Of a stretch of DNA of 64,000 nt, positions 26,981 to 40,119 are shown one piece after another (position 1 is the stretch's first letter; every line of letters begins with the position of its first letter). The position numbers and the translations under genes are program-made. The DNA lies in contig JASANE010012344.1 in assembly GCA_030248225.1 (NCBI GenBank), positions 1 through 64,000 of the forward strand, read 5' to 3'. The notes under the pieces are model-generated. The model saw only the letters and a program-made list of their open reading frames with translations. It had not been told where the DNA came from and searched no databases. This stretch comes from Trileptium ribeirensis. Its lineage: Eukaryota; Nematoda; Enoplea; Enoplida; Thoracostomopsidae.

Positions 26981-29148
26981 GCTTTCCTTTCAGAGCGACT
27001 TGATCGCTGAGTTTAAGCAATTTTCTATTTTACGACTGGTTGCCCGTTAGGCTATGTACTATGTAGGCCCTTGCTTTGAGTTTTACTTTTTCTCTCTCCT
27101 TTTTCAGTTTCCCTTGTTAGGTTTCGATGCTGCACGGGGGATTCAAGCCCGCTGCAGATTTTTCCGTATTATCCACTCGACTATCGAGTTCTGGTAAATT
27201 TCACTAAAATTTTAGTGATAACTCGACTGCACAACTTCGACAGTGCAGCCGAGACACTGTGCAATTTCGATGTGTACAGTGTATTAGGATCTTAGGATGA
27301 GTTCGATATAGAGAGAGGACAGCAAAGAGAAAGGCGACAAAAGGAAACAAGGGAAAAGAAAAGAGAAAGAAACCAAACAAAGAAACAACAGCAAAGAAAA
27401 ACAAAAGGGGGGCGCAAACGCGTCCGCGGGCGAAATACCCACGCCCGCTTGCCCGGTAGAGTCGCAGAAACAAATCGACCGGCCCAGCCTGTTCCCCCTA
27501 GGATTCTACCGAAACTGTTAGAAAAGGGGAACTGAGATCGTCGAAAAGTTACTATAGGCAACTCCGCAAAGTAAACCCAACGACGCCCCGGACAAGTGTG
27601 CAGGCTTTAACCGTTACTCGACCAGCCAAAATCGACCCCCACCGCCACAAACCAACCATACGTGGACTTTTAGGACTCGGGACAGTCGAGCTCGGCTTGA
27701 GACACTGAGAGAGAGACGATTATCAATTAGAGTAAGGCATGCCTCTAGGGCAAAACGTTGCGACTTAGTCTATGGGGATAATAGGCCAGATTTGTAGGAT
27801 CGAGAGTGCACGCCGGACAGAGTTTTCGTACTTCCGACTGTTATATCAATGCTTTGCCTGTAGCAACATGATTTCTAATAGCCGCCGGTTGGCGTTATAG
27901 GTGATTCTTTGTTGGTAACCATGTAGTACCCGAAATGATTTTGTTTTGCATATACTTGCCCGTGCCGACACTGTTACACTATGTTTAGGTCCGTATCCCG
28001 ATTCATGCCCTTCTCTATCGAAGTTGGTCGGTAACTTTGGGTGACCGCATTAGTGCATTGGCTGTACTTAGGCTGCTCTAAGACGAACTTTTCCCTTCCC
28101 CGCATAACGCCGTACCTCGTTTGAAGCGAATTCAGAAGCACGCCAGAACACATAACCCGAGCGATAGCTGACTGAGTTAACGTTCAACGTTGAACGACTC
28201 GGGTATAGATTTTGGTCCGGTATTTCCGGGAACGCGTTCGCTTGCGCCGCCTCGCACACCGACTAGACGCGGACGAGGGAATGAACGGGTACGACGGTCC
28301 CAAAGTTTTATTTGTATAATGCTTCAATTGTTCGTACTTGACCTGTATTGTACCTACCTTAAAATAAAACGTTGAAAATCATTCATCGTGTCCAGTGTTG
28401 TTCCTACTCAAGCGTAATAAGCGCGTCCAAGTGGACGGGCCGACCCTTCGTGCCACGTTGAGGACACAAATACACCAAGCCCTGACACGAGCGGTCCGCC
28501 GCCAATAAAGATATATTCGTGTACTGACAGTGCAGCGAGAATGGTCCGCAAAACTATCTATTGAACTCACTCGTGTAATAATCACACTCACGCCAGAGAT
28601 CAAATTTATTAGGAAAACTTTATCACTCACTATCGACACAGTTAAGTTAACACATTCCAAAAATGGTAGTCCGACGTTAAACTATCAGGGCATGCCGGGA
28701 CCCTGTGGGGGCCACATGGCTACAACGGACAAAGTGTTCGACCAGAAATAAACTCAGGGGAACTCAAAATTTACCTAGGAAACCTAAAGTATCACGCGTT
28801 TTCACTTTAAATTTCGCTAGACAAAACAACTTCACAACTTCCTTTAGGTTAGGACAGGGAATATCGGCTAGACATCATGACCTGTGAGCAGGCTTCGGTG
28901 TCAACCTCCCTGGGGGACCTCAGCGATCATACCAGGATACTAGACACGTGCGCAACCAATCGGGCGGGGTCCGAACACACCCCGTGAAGCGCGCCTGCGG
29001 CCTGCTAAGCTCCGTAACTTCTTGGGTCTGACCAAGGAAAGTGACTAAATTACAAAACTTAGGGTCCACCCTTGAGGTTATGATAGCCGGGGTCGTATGG
29101 GCATGGTGTTAGGAAGTTGCGCCATGCAGCTGCGTCACCGTTATTACA
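26981..29148 (+). mobile_element. Right (3') long terminal repeat
   Basis: Direct repeat of 2862-5028, ending in the same TTATTACA and then running into AT-rich flank that shares nothing with the sequence after the left LTR. This fixes the right edge of the element at 29148. The LTR may begin at TG 26970-26971, which would give TG...CA ends. A target-site duplication cannot be tested because the left LTR is not followed outward by host DNA. Confidence 0.82.
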
Positions 29149-30911
29149 TATATATTGAATGCTTTCCTGTATTTATATTTTTAAGAAGTTATTGCAATAT
29201 TTAAGCACGTGTTGTTTCAAAAACTTATAGGGCTTTGTTTAGGGTCCACTTTTTTCGATACCAGATGTGGTTTCCACCATTACGACTTGTAAGCACTTCC
29301 AAATGTGCGGAATTGGCGGCAGTTCGGAGATCCTGCGGTAGAACAAGAATTGATTTCTGTCCAAGTATGTCAGACCTTACACAAATTTCAGGCATTCAAA
29401 ACCTTACAGAAACGTTACCAGGTGATAAATTTTTCGATAGCAAATACTTGTAGACACGCAAATTCACGATATTTTTATACGTTACCCAGCCTAACTGTTA
29501 CACGGAGTTCTTCCGCATGGTATCGAATCTAAGAGAAGTGACAATTATATTTTAAAAGTATAAAACGATACTGAAATCTTCAAAAATTTACTTAAAATAA
29601 TCCAAATATGCTTCAGACACATTCAAATAAATTTCAAACGTATGCATATGTTTAAATAAAAATTTTCTCTAGTTTTAAAGTATCTTCAAGGTTGTTATTC
29701 TCGAATTGGCTGCTTGTCGAATGCCCAGACCCACAGACAGAAGAGCAACTGTACTGAAAAGCGAGTGGAGATGGAGAAATTTCAAGACGGGGGTGGGGGT
29801 CAAATTTGGTTATATAAATAGCAAAATGAATGTGACAAGTCTTCTCGATGGCAATATGAGTTCAAAGCAATAGCATGATAGGGTTAGCTCGTCCTATTGC
29901 CTCCCGTATCTATGAGTCTACAGATGACATCGTTTATTATATATTCACTTGTTTTATCAACTTAGTTTTCGCTATCAGCTGGTTTTTGAAGTATAAATGT
30001 AAATTTAGCACATAATTATTTCACTGTAATACAGTATTACTAGCCTCTATATACAGTAGAGAACTAAAATATACATTAGTTTAGTTATAATATATACACA
30101 AGTTTAGTTAGCATAGTAAATATAACTGTTTTAACATAACTAATAAGAATAACTGTATTTACAAACCAAAACACGGCGTAGAAGGCTACGTGTAATTGAT
30201 TATGCAGGTTTTGGTTGTATAACAAAACACTTGTGTAAACTTAGGCAGTTTCCGGTTCAACCCCGATCCACAGAAATTTAGGTTGTAGTCGAAGAAATCT
30301 TTTTAATAAAATGTTGCGGTTCCGTTGTACAAGTGTAGAAGCTATTGGGATAAATACTGGAAAAGCTAAATTCTTATTTCAAGTTTTCTCTACGTAAACT
30401 AAATATTTGTAAATTTGAGTCGTGTAAGTAAGCAAACTAATTACAACAGCGTTCAATCATAGGCGATCAATGTTTCAATAAAATATAATCTGAAAATCGA
30501 AAGCTAGATTTTAGCAATAGCTACGTATGCATAATCAGCATATTAGAATATTTCGATAACGATTCTGTTTTCGTATTTTGTCAGACTGTGCATCATCTGG
30601 TTACTTTGCTGATGCATTGCCTCGTCTTGTTATAGGCACACTTTCCTTCTTTCGGCTTAGCAATCGAAAATCCATAGTATGATTATATGAAAAGGACACA
30701 AAGATTCTGGCTGCTATTCCGACGTATCAGATGCTAAAAATAAGTATTGATTTAGACAGGTTAATGCCCAAAATAGTGATTTAGGGTTTTGTTGCACTTT
30801 AGAAGCTTTTAAAAACAACACCGACATTCTTGTGAAATAAATATTGCGCATTAAATCGCTATAAATTTGACAAATAAATTTAGTAGAGTTTGGGTATATT
30901 GAATGTTCTTA
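29149..30911. other. AT-rich flank without recognisable gene
   Basis: Host-like DNA directly right of the element. Short frames at 29235-29532 have no clear family. No RNA gene or repeat array seen. Confidence 0.5.
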
Positions 30912-31740
30912 TGCGCGACTAAACTTAAAATGATCCCGCCTGCCATCCTATTTTTAAAATTACCATATTTTTTGTAAGAGAACGCTTCTTTGTGATTGCA
31001 TAATGTAGTAAGAGCCATTTAAGAACAGTTGTAACATGGTATGAAATATGTAATTTTTGGTTCGCAAATTCGTTAATGAAATAAGCAAATTGCTGAAAAC
31101 ATAAATTTGTGAGTGTTAAATTCGTGAGTTTTGTTCGTGAATAATGTTACAGCGAGGCATCGCTCGACACATTAGGTGCAATAACTCAGCGATTAAAACT
31201 ATTTTAAACACGTTGTTCAACATTTGAAATAATGTTTAAACTTGTTAGTGAACGCAAACGTATAAAAAAATAAAATTTGTTGGCGAACACAAACGTATAT
31301 TCTTAAGCAAATGTTGTTCGAAAACACAAACGTAGCTCTTTAATAAATTTAGATTATTTTGCCATAGAGAAATACGCAAACGACATCACTATGAGCACGC
31401 ATGATTAAAATCACCAAGCATCAAATGTGTGCGAACATTTGCTTTTTAAAATTAATGTTGTGTTGTGATAATGACTCATTAATCATGTTCGCCCTGTGTT
31501 TGAATATACAATTTATTTATGAACATTTTATTGGTGAAATTGTTCGCGAACAAGTTCGTTTCTATATCGTATTCGACTTAGATTCCAGTTTAATTATTTA
31601 ATGATTGTACAAATTTGTTGAAAATGTAAAATATGAAAATTGTTTGCTTGAACATTTTGAGAAAATTTAACTCGTTTTGTGAAGCAATGTTCACGAATGC
31701 TGAAAACTAAAAATTTTAGCTACGTTCGTATTGGGAATAA
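30912..31740 (+). mobile_element. MITE-like element, left end only (TGCGCGACTAAAC family)
   Basis: Starts with TGCGCGACTAAACTTA preceded by TTA, followed by a CCATCCTATTTT segment shared with the copies at 44552, 55110 and 58273. Downstream sequence has the recurrent GTTCGCGAAC-type motifs seen inside those copies. No matching right end was found, so the right limit given is approximate and the copy is probably truncated. Confidence 0.5.
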
Positions 31741-31770
31741 ACGCGAATCCTGAATTAGTCAGTGTTTTAC

Positions 31771-31985
31771 CTGATAAGGTTTTTCAAATATTTTTACGCT
31801 CACCCTAGATGGTAATAGCTTGCCGTGATAGGCTAATGAGGAAAGGACAATGTGGCATGGTGCTTCTGATAAGGGTTTTCAAACATTTTTACGCTCACCC
31901 TAAATGGTAATAGCTTGACGTGATAGGTTAATGAGGAAAGGAAATTCTGACATGATGTTTCGTTTCTGTTAAGGGTTTTCAGTGT
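31771..31985. repeat. Tandem duplication, about 95-bp unit, two copies plus part of a third
   Basis: Units begin TGATAAGG at 31771 and 31866 and share TTTTTACGCTCACCCT, GGTAATAGCTTG and TAATGAGGAAAGGA. A third, partial start (TTAAGGGTTTTCA) occurs near 31969. Confidence 0.8.
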
Positions 31986-32603
31986 TTATTATTAGAGTTA
32001 TTTCAAACTACGCGTTCTCTCACTCTTAACCTGTTCGTTCCACTCAATGAGCGTTCACTTGCTGACGCATGGTTTTCTCAAGGATTTTTCTCAATCATAC
32101 GTCTGTTCCTGCTGAAGTATACTATATATCGACATCTAGAGCGGGATTGTGAAATTTGCATTTCCTGTGTTGACATTTTAAAGTCACTCCAATGTTTGTT
32201 ATGCTGGTAAACAAAAATAAACAACGAAAATTTGTATTATGTACTGTTTGAAAGAAAAGTTCTTAGATTTTGTTTTTAACATATAGAGAGGATTTGCGTT
32301 CTTGGAACTCATACTCATAGAGAAAGCTGTTTTATTATCCAAATATCAATGGTATGAATATAATTAGACTTCCTATTCAAGCTTTCTTTATAATCTTCCA
32401 TAAATAATTATTTATAAATATAAGCTTATAAAGACACGACAGACGTACTATGTCTTTTTATGCTTATTCTAAACTATAAATGATCAAGTGTTTCATGTTA
32501 GCCGCTCTTGTAAAAGATGTAAACTGTGGATTGATATTCATACGATTGCAAAATTTGAATGATATTTGTATTTAATTATACTAATATTAATAAATATTTA
32601 TAT

Positions 32604-34311
32604 TAACCCTTTCAGTCCATTGATGTACATTTGCATAAGCGCGTAACGCGATCTGTAACGCGTAACGCACGATTTTGCGATCTGTAACCCTTTCATTCCA
32701 TTGATGTACATTTGCATAAGCGCGTAACGCGATATGTAACGCGTAACGCGCGATTTTGCGGTCTGTAACCCTTTCATTCCATTGATGTACATTTGCATAA
32801 GCGCGTAACGCGATCTGTAACGCGTAACGCGCGATTTTGCGATCTGTAACCCTTTCAGTCCATTGATGTACATTTGCATAAGCGCGTAACGCGATCTGTA
32901 ACGCGTAACGCGCGGTTTTGCGATCTGTAACCATTTCATTCCATTGATGTACATTTGCATAAGCGCGTAACGCGATCTGTAACGCGTAACGCGCGGTTTT
33001 GCGATCTGTAACCCTTTCATTCCATTGATGTACATTTGCATAAGCGCGTAACGCGATCTGTAACGCGTAACGCGCGATTTTGCGGTCTGTAACTCTTTCA
33101 TTCCATTGATGTACATTTGCATAAGCGCGTAACGCGATCTGTAACGCGTAACGCGCGATTTTGCGATCTGTAACCCTTTTATTCTATTGATGTACATTTG
33201 AATAAGCGCGTAACGCGCGATTTTGCGATCTGTAACCCTTTCATTCCATTGATGTACATTTGCATAAGCGCGTAACGCGATCTGTAGCGCGTAACGCGCG
33301 ATTTTACGATCTGCAACCCTTTCAGTCCATTGATGTACATTTGCATAAGCGCGTAACGAGATCTGTAACGCGTAACGCGCGATTTTGCGATCTGTAACCC
33401 TTTCATTCCATTGATGTACATTTGCATAAGCGCGTAATGCGATCTGTAACACGTAACGCGCGATTTTGCGATCTGTAACCCTTTCATTCCATTGTGTACA
33501 TTTGCATAAGCGCGTAACGCGATATGTAACGCGTAACGAGCGATTTTGCGATCTGTAACCCTTTCATTCCATTGATGTACATTTGCATAAGCGCGTAACG
33601 CGATCTGTAACGCGTAACGCGCGATTTTGCGATCTGTAACCCTTTCATTCCATTGATGTACATTTGAAACACACAAACAACAACACACCACCCCCCATAA
33701 GCGCGTAACGCGATCTGTAACGCGTAACGCACGATTTTGCGATCTGTAACCCTTTCATTCCATTGATGTACATTTGCATAAGCGCGTAACGCGATCTGTA
33801 ACGCGTAACGCGCGATTTTGCGATCTGTGTAACCCTTTCAGTCCATTGATGTACATTTGCATAAGCGCGTAACGCGATCTGTAACGCGTAACGCACGATT
33901 TTGCGATCTGTAACCCTTTCATTCCATTGATGTACATTTGCATAAGCGCGTAACGCGATCTGTAACGCGTAACGCGCGATTTTGCGATCTGTAACCCTTT
34001 CAGTCCATTGATGTACATTTGCATAATCGCGTAACGCGATCTGTAACGCGTAACGCACGATTTTGCGATCTGTAACCCTTTCATTCCATTGATGTACATT
34101 TGCATAAGCGCGTAACGCGATCTGTAACGCGTAACGCGCGATTTTGCGATCTGTAACCCTTTCATTCCATTGATGTACATTTGCATAAGCGCGTAACGCG
34201 ATCTGTAACGCGTAACGCGCGATTTTGCGATCTGTAACCCTTTCAGTCCATTGATGTACATTCATAAGCGCGTAACGCGATCTTTAACGCGTAACGCGCG
34301 TTTTGCGATAT
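32604..34311. repeat. CpG-rich minisatellite, 81-bp unit, about 21 copies
   Basis: Each unit contains CCATTGATGTACATTTGCATAA followed by overlapping CGCGTAACGCG motifs and GATTTTGCGATCTGTAAC. Copies differ at a few positions (CATTCCA or CAGTCCA; GCGCGA, GCACGA or GCGCGG). A 31-bp A/C-rich insertion interrupts one unit at about 33667-33697, and one unit (near 33180-33230) is shortened. Because 81 is a multiple of three, long minus-strand frames stay open across the array; they are not genes. The array is strikingly CpG-rich compared with the surrounding AT-rich DNA. Confidence 0.95.
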
Positions 34312-35225
34312 AGCTTTAAGTAGACTGAGTGTCCCACTTAGTAACGCGGTCGTTCAATTATGTAAGCATAACACAATTTTGCGATCTGCATTTTATCTAC
34401 TATTTGGTCTGCATAGTACAGACATTGTTCCAACTTCTAAAAGGTTTCGAGAATTGTGATGGGTAGCATTCGTGGTCCCCCTTCGGTACGCAATGCCCGG
34501 ATCTCTGTCAGAAATAGCTGAGTACTGTCCAAATTCACAGATCATTAATTAAATAAATGCAAGATATAGTTTATGTTTTCTATTTTTTCGAATTTTTGCC
34601 ACATTTTGAAAACGCAGTATTAATGTATTTAAATAAAAGCGTTGTGAAAATAAACATAAAACCGCAAAAAGCTTACAAATCAAATTTATTTCAAAAACAA
34701 AATCAAATGTATGTGAACAAAAAACATTGATGAGGTGAATATGTCGGAGAAATTGTGATGATCTATATAAACTGAAATGAGGTACGAAAATTTTTAAGAT
34801 GTCGACATTCGTCTCAGTATTGACTTTTACTTTACCCAAGTGAACTATATTTCAAATACATTCATCCCCATTACGCTGTGCATGAAATTTATCTCCAAAT
34901 GCCACAGATAATTGGATCAAGGCTTTTCCCGGGAGAAGACATGAGGTGGTCTCCTGGGTCTGAATACTGAACGGTCGTAGTAACGGCCGGCCGGAGTTTG
35001 CGGCGGAGCTGGTTGCGGCATACAGTGAAGCAGCGGCTGGGGAAGCTTTCATATCGCCGATTTAAAACATTCAAATATTAGCTAATATCAAGGTTGTCCG
35101 TATTTTATGTGACCTAAAGCATTAGTAGTCTCTTTATGAAGCTAATTATAGTGAATACAACCAATTTAACAACATAATTAACCCTATTTTAAACATTTTG
35201 TGAACAGATTAATCAATAGTATAGC
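34312..35225. other. Stretch without recognisable gene
   Basis: AT-rich apart from a small GC-richer patch at about 34930-35040. Minus-strand frames there are short and match nothing I recognise. Confidence 0.5.
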
Positions 35226-35227
35226 TA

Positions 35228-35754
35228 TACTGCCGTCCTGTGGTGAAAAGACGTATCGCCACATTACTAAGATTTTGAGCAATCGAGCTGTACAGATTCA
35301 GTTGAAAATTTCACGTCGATTGAACTATGGAAGAAGGTCGTACTGCCACTGGTTGATTAATAGCGGACACAAAACGAATGTTAAAAAGACGTATTGCCAG
35401 CATATCAGCATTGAATACTCGGGTAAAAAGACGTATCGCCGGTGATACGTCTTTTTACCAAAGTCGCGCATAGCCGTTTTGGAGAAAAGACGTATCGCCG
35501 GCGATCCGTCTTTTTACCGTTGTGATTCACTACGATGACATGGCAGTACGTTTCTAACCCATATGGTATGTTTTGTACATAGTTTCATGTTTTAATTATA
35601 TAGCAAATAGAACAATGAGCTACATGATAAGTAAAAATAGTAATTGGTTTTACAAGTATATGCTCGGCGAGCTTTTCGGGAAGGAAACTTTTTTGATGAA
35701 TAACTGAAAACCAACTTTTCTGGCGATACGACTTTTTGCCAGAGGACGGCAGTA
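35228..35754. mobile_element. Small TIR element (MITE-like), about 527 bp, TA duplication
   Basis: Inverted ends of about 36 bp: the left begins TACTGCCGTCCT, and the right reads the same on the minus strand, including the later AAGACGTATCGCC/AAGTCGTATCGCC part. Both ends are flanked by TA. Inside, the AAAAGACGTATCGCC motif occurs several more times, including two facing pairs at 35420-35456 and 35481-35519 that form near-perfect palindromes. There is no transposase frame, so it is non-autonomous; TA suggests Tc1/mariner-type mobilisation. Confidence 0.8.
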
Positions 35755-36579
35755 TAGTAGGTTGCTTTCTTAAAGCCTTATTCATTGCCTGGTGTTTGAC
35801 GGATATAACGAGAAGATAAAATTTTGCGTTACGGTCCCGTAATATGTATATGGTGTTGATCAATGCTTGTATAGACGTTGCCTTAGTCTTCTCCACTGTC
35901 ATAAAGTTTTGGAATCGCCGAGATGATATTAGGACATTTTTGACGATTAAACCATTTTATCTTCGTTTTTTAATAGTAACCTTTTTGTCTGAAAGAATTA
36001 ATGAGATTTACAACAAACTATTTAAGGTTGTAATCTTTCGACATTTAATAGATTCGCTACCAGGTTAGAATATGTGAAAAGGAAAGGTCCGCCGTTTTGT
36101 TGGCTTCCTTTTGACGTTGTATACTAGAACGCAAAAGGAATTTGGTGAACCTTGAATCAGTCTTGATACTTTGATTTTGATTTTAAAACTAATTAATATT
36201 TTTATTTTACCCGAATTTCACATTGTGATATGACATAACATGTATGTCGTTTTCTTATGATCTACAGTGCTTAACATTGAATATTATTTAATTACTAGCT
36301 CCAGGAGTTCATTACAAAGAAATTGTGAAACAGTACGATACTCAGTAAGGCTCTTGTACTTTACCCTATCTGACAGCGTACTCGTTTTGGGCTTACTCCA
36401 GTCCCTCGAAGTATTCTAGGGGTATCCCCAAGTTTTATGAACACCGACCCTGCCTTCATCAAGCAAAGATTCTTACGGCGTACCTGCTATTAGTTCGCTA
36501 ATACCCAATAAGATTAAAGCAGCAATATGACCCATCGGTGATTCCAGCTACAACTCCTAATATCATTAGCTGTTGGCGA

Positions 36580-36665
36580 GCTGATAACTGGTGCACCCAA
36601 GGAACCATGGAGAAAAGGGTAGCTGATAACTGGTGCACCCAAGGAACCATGGAGAAAAGGGTAGC
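36580..36665. repeat. 42-bp tandem duplication
   Basis: Two perfect units starting CTGATAACTGGTGCACCC and ending GAGAAAAGGGTAG, followed by the first bases of a third. It lies in a slightly GC-richer patch (36360-36760). Confidence 0.9.
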
Positions 36666-37545
36666 TGATACCCGTGCAAACAACGTTGGGTCTACCCCTA
36701 TGACATCCCAGGTGGCGGTCCGGACGAAAGGTCACATCATCAGATATGGTTAAGAAAGTTAGTATGACCGAGTGTCATACTCCTCTGTAAAAAATATATA
36801 TATTGGACCCTTTTTATCACAGATATAACGTTAATAATTGAAACAAACCAGTCGTAATATCTCAACCCTTTATTTCATGTAATCGCTGTGGCACAACTTA
36901 ATAGAATAGGAAGCAGCGTGTTAACTCATTTTGTTGCATAGTTTAAGTTTGGCTGCTTATTCTTATTCGCTCGCGTTGTGACGAGCCGTAAGGATCAAGC
37001 AATAGCTTTGTCATATATCAGTGGTTGGGGCGAGGGCAACTTTTTAACGCAAGCGTCTCCGATTTTTGCAACTCTTTTCGTCTAGGATTCGAGTTTGCTC
37101 TTTGTATCTTTGTAACAGTTTGTTCAACGCTAGCCGAAATGCAAACTAATTGATGGGGCAAAGTTGAACATTTCTCTCTTACGTTAATAACGTTGTTGCT
37201 GATAATTGAACGTGGAAAGTAAATCGAAACCAGATTGAAATAAAGCAGAACAAATTGGTCGGACGACTAAAAAAGTGAAACGAATGCAGCTATTCAGTGA
37301 CAATTACGATGATGTCAAATTTAGCTGCTTGTCCCAACTTAATACCACATAGAGACAGTAACACCTCAGCAACATATTAAGTATACCGTTACAGCCAATT
37401 CCACGATATGTCAAAATCATATTTCTTCAGCCAATGAGAAAAGATGAATCTCTGAAGCTTATAAATCACAACTTTCAACGAAAACTAGAGATTTATATCA
37501 CAATACCATCCAGTGGTATACAGTACATGCCTACACTATATAAAA
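36666..37545. other. Stretch without recognisable gene
   Basis: AT-rich sequence. Only short frames, no repeat array and no RNA gene seen. Confidence 0.5.
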
Positions 37546-37548
37546 ACA

Positions 37549-37935
37549 GATGGTGTATGGGACACCATCAACTTAACTATAGTGATCTAACTTGTGAACT
37601 TATGAACTTAAGTTAGTGAACTAACTGGTGTATGGGACGCCATCAACTTAACTATAGTGATCTAACTTGTGAACTTATGAACTTAAGTTAGTGAACTAAC
37701 TTAAGATCTGCCTATTGTATTTACCGACGGTGTCAAGGACACCATACCTATTCACACTATTATAAAGTGCGTAAATTACAGCATGGTTAGCTGCTAACAC
37801 CATATATTTTTAAAACATTCTATGGTGTAATTTAAACCATGCCATTATCGCCAGTATAGTACCTATGCATACTATTTGAAATACCACCGCAACCATTATG
37901 GTGTCCAAGACACCATATAATTGATGGTGGCAGAG
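37549..37935. repeat. 77-bp direct duplication followed by palindromic GGTGTC...GACACC motifs
   Basis: Two copies of a unit starting TGGTGTATGGGAC and ending AGTTAGTGAACTAAC lie at 37550-37702. Each has the inverted pair GAACTTAAGTTAG/CTAAC. They are followed by GGTGTCAAGGACACC (37729) and GGTGTCCAAGACACC (37901). A related GGTGTCAAAGAGACC occurs near 46242, so this may be a decayed dispersed element. Confidence 0.6.
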
Positions 37936-38263
37936 ACATCCGGGGGAGGAGAGAACACTTTTACATGGTGGATCCTTTATAACGTAAACACCGCATAAAT
38001 TATAAAATTATAAAAGGACTTTGAAGATGCTCTTGTTTTTCAATGAACACATTAAGAAAAAATTGTCATAGGATTTTAATCACCGTCACTGAGGTTTCAA
38101 TATGCGTATGTTTTTTGTATGCTTAAAGATCGCACAGTTCTTTTCTAACGTACCATCAGCGCGTGAATTAATGTTTGATGTGACTTTAGGTTTTCAACTC
38201 TAGGATTATAAATTTGTTTTTCGAAACATATTTGTTTTTCAAAGCCTAATTTTATATGTAATA

Positions 38264-38411
38264 GTTGTAGTACAGTTATCGTGCGTTAAGTAATTTGTAC
38301 GCACGGTTGTGACGAGTTCAGACGAGTGCGGCAGCACGAGTTTGAACGAGTTAAAAGATACAACCGTGCGTACAAATGACTTGACGGACGAACTCCTGGC
38401 TGTGCTACAAC
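38264..38411. repeat. Long imperfect palindrome (hairpin-forming)
   Basis: The left half GTTGTAGTACAG...TTTGTACGCACGGTTGT is mirrored by the right half ending GGCTGTGCTACAAC, giving arms of about 50 bp around a 50-bp centre. A diverged partial copy (GTGCGTTAAGTCATTTTGATGCACGG, read in two parts) follows at 38441-38470. It may be a small foldback element. Confidence 0.65.
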
Positions 38412-38474
38412 TGACTTGTAATACAGCTAATTTAGCTGAACGTGCGTTAAGTCATTTTGATGCACGGTTTTAAC

Positions 38475-39995
38475 TATATAAGCTGTGTTACAAGATATAA
38501 AATTGAGATTATATATAAACCCAACACAACCCACCAAACGCCACCAACGATACTTTCGCTTTTTGAAGCTATTTTATATCATTTTTAAATATACATTTTC
38601 TTGGATACACAAACATGATAGATATGTTATATTTTAGTATATAATCAATACCGCGTATAAAACAGAATCATATAATGGTTGGTCGCGTTTGTATACATTG
38701 AAATTAAAATAGCCTACCAAGGGTTATTATTATTTTTTGCGAACGAACCATAACAATGATCAAGAATTGTGTTCAGCAATATTAATACTATAAATCACAT
38801 TTGTAATTATATATTTATGAATCGGCAAAAATCAGGGCAAAATTATTGTAATGTCAATGTTTTACAATAAATTATATATTACTAAAATGGTAAGGCTAAT
38901 CGTTCATGCACCAAATGGTACTCAGGTTCAAAAATTAAAATTTCGTTTTTATATTTTAACTTTCTTATCGCAGCCACGTTTTTTTATGGGATTAGTATAT
39001 TTTTCGTTTGGTTTCAGTTATTTTTCTGCGTACAATAAGTATATATTTACGATACATACTGTTAATATGCGTGGATGCTATGTTTGGTTGAATTGAGATA
39101 TACTAAGACCATAGACATTAACGGTTAGTCGATGTAGCTGATGCCAGCGGGGAATAGAGGGGAAGAGTTCCTCTGCGAGGGGGCAATTTGCTCAACACTA
39201 GATTAATAGAAAAACCAATATTTTACTAAATTCGGGATTTTGTTCATAAATTTGTAATTTTGGTGATAATGGTGAGAATTTCCCAAGCCTGTTTTTAGGG
39301 TGCTGTGCCGTAGGTGTTTAAATATAACTTAGGCGGGTTGCTAAATGTATGGGTACAACACCATCCCTATGACATCTATCGCTCTTAATGGCATTATTAA
39401 GCCCCAACAAAGATATGGATAAGGCCGGGATTAAACGTGACCGTAAGGCGTAAGTATGCTTTATAAAAGTGCTTCAATTTATTTTTCCAAATTACACAGC
39501 ACGCGTTTTGCAAGTTTTATTCGGATTCTTATATTTGAGATTGTTTGGTAATGATAATAATATAAGAACATTCTACGTCAAATTAGGCTTAAATTTTGAA
39601 ATATATTTAGACTATCAATATTTTAATTTTAGTTATCTACGCAAGAAACATTTAAATATCATTTATATGTGCATTAGTATTAACAAAAGTTCGAAATTTG
39701 GCGAAAGTCAAGCTGAGCTCATAAGCTATAACCATATGCCATTCTTAATATACTAAACCGAAGCTTAAGCCTTAGTTTAAGCTAAGATCCTTATATGAGC
39801 CTTACTCTATGCCTAAAACTGTGTCGGTGGTTCTAGCTTCGAATGCTTCACCTATACGCCTTCCATATAAGCTAAGCATGCCATTTTTAAAGAGATAACG
39901 TTATAGAACTCTGGTTAACATTGGCCGCATGATTGATAAACCCTAATGATTATGACTTATTAGCAAAATGTGTAAAATACATTTCTAAAGCTTTC
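38475..39995. other. Stretch without recognisable gene
   Basis: Strongly AT-rich. Frames at 38851-39096 and 39469-39756 are Phe/Tyr/Leu-rich, as expected from AT-rich DNA, and match no family I know. Confidence 0.5.
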
Positions 39996-39997
39996 TG

Positions 39998-40119
39998 AAC
40001 CAAAATCTCCAAAACCCGGCTTTAAATATGTATAAAACGAAAACCAAAATCTCCAAAACCCGGCTTTAAATATGTATATAAACGAAAACCAAAATCTCCA
40101 AAACCCGGCTTTAAATATA
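39998..40119. repeat. 43-bp tandem repeat, three copies
   Basis: The units share AACCAAAATCTCCAAAACCC followed by GGCTTTAAATATGTATA and AACGAA; the third ends at 40119. Confidence 0.9.

Noticed and set aside
29235..29532. Possible decayed hAT transposase C-terminus
   Set aside because: Only a faint likeness over a few residues in two frames, not enough to support a call.
32587..34265. Long minus-strand open frames (up to 284 residues) across the minisatellite
   Set aside because: They merely repeat the 81-bp unit, whose length is a multiple of three. The same peptide appears in shifted frames.
32604..34311. CRISPR-like array
   Set aside because: The repeats are directly adjacent without unique spacers, and the context is eukaryotic.
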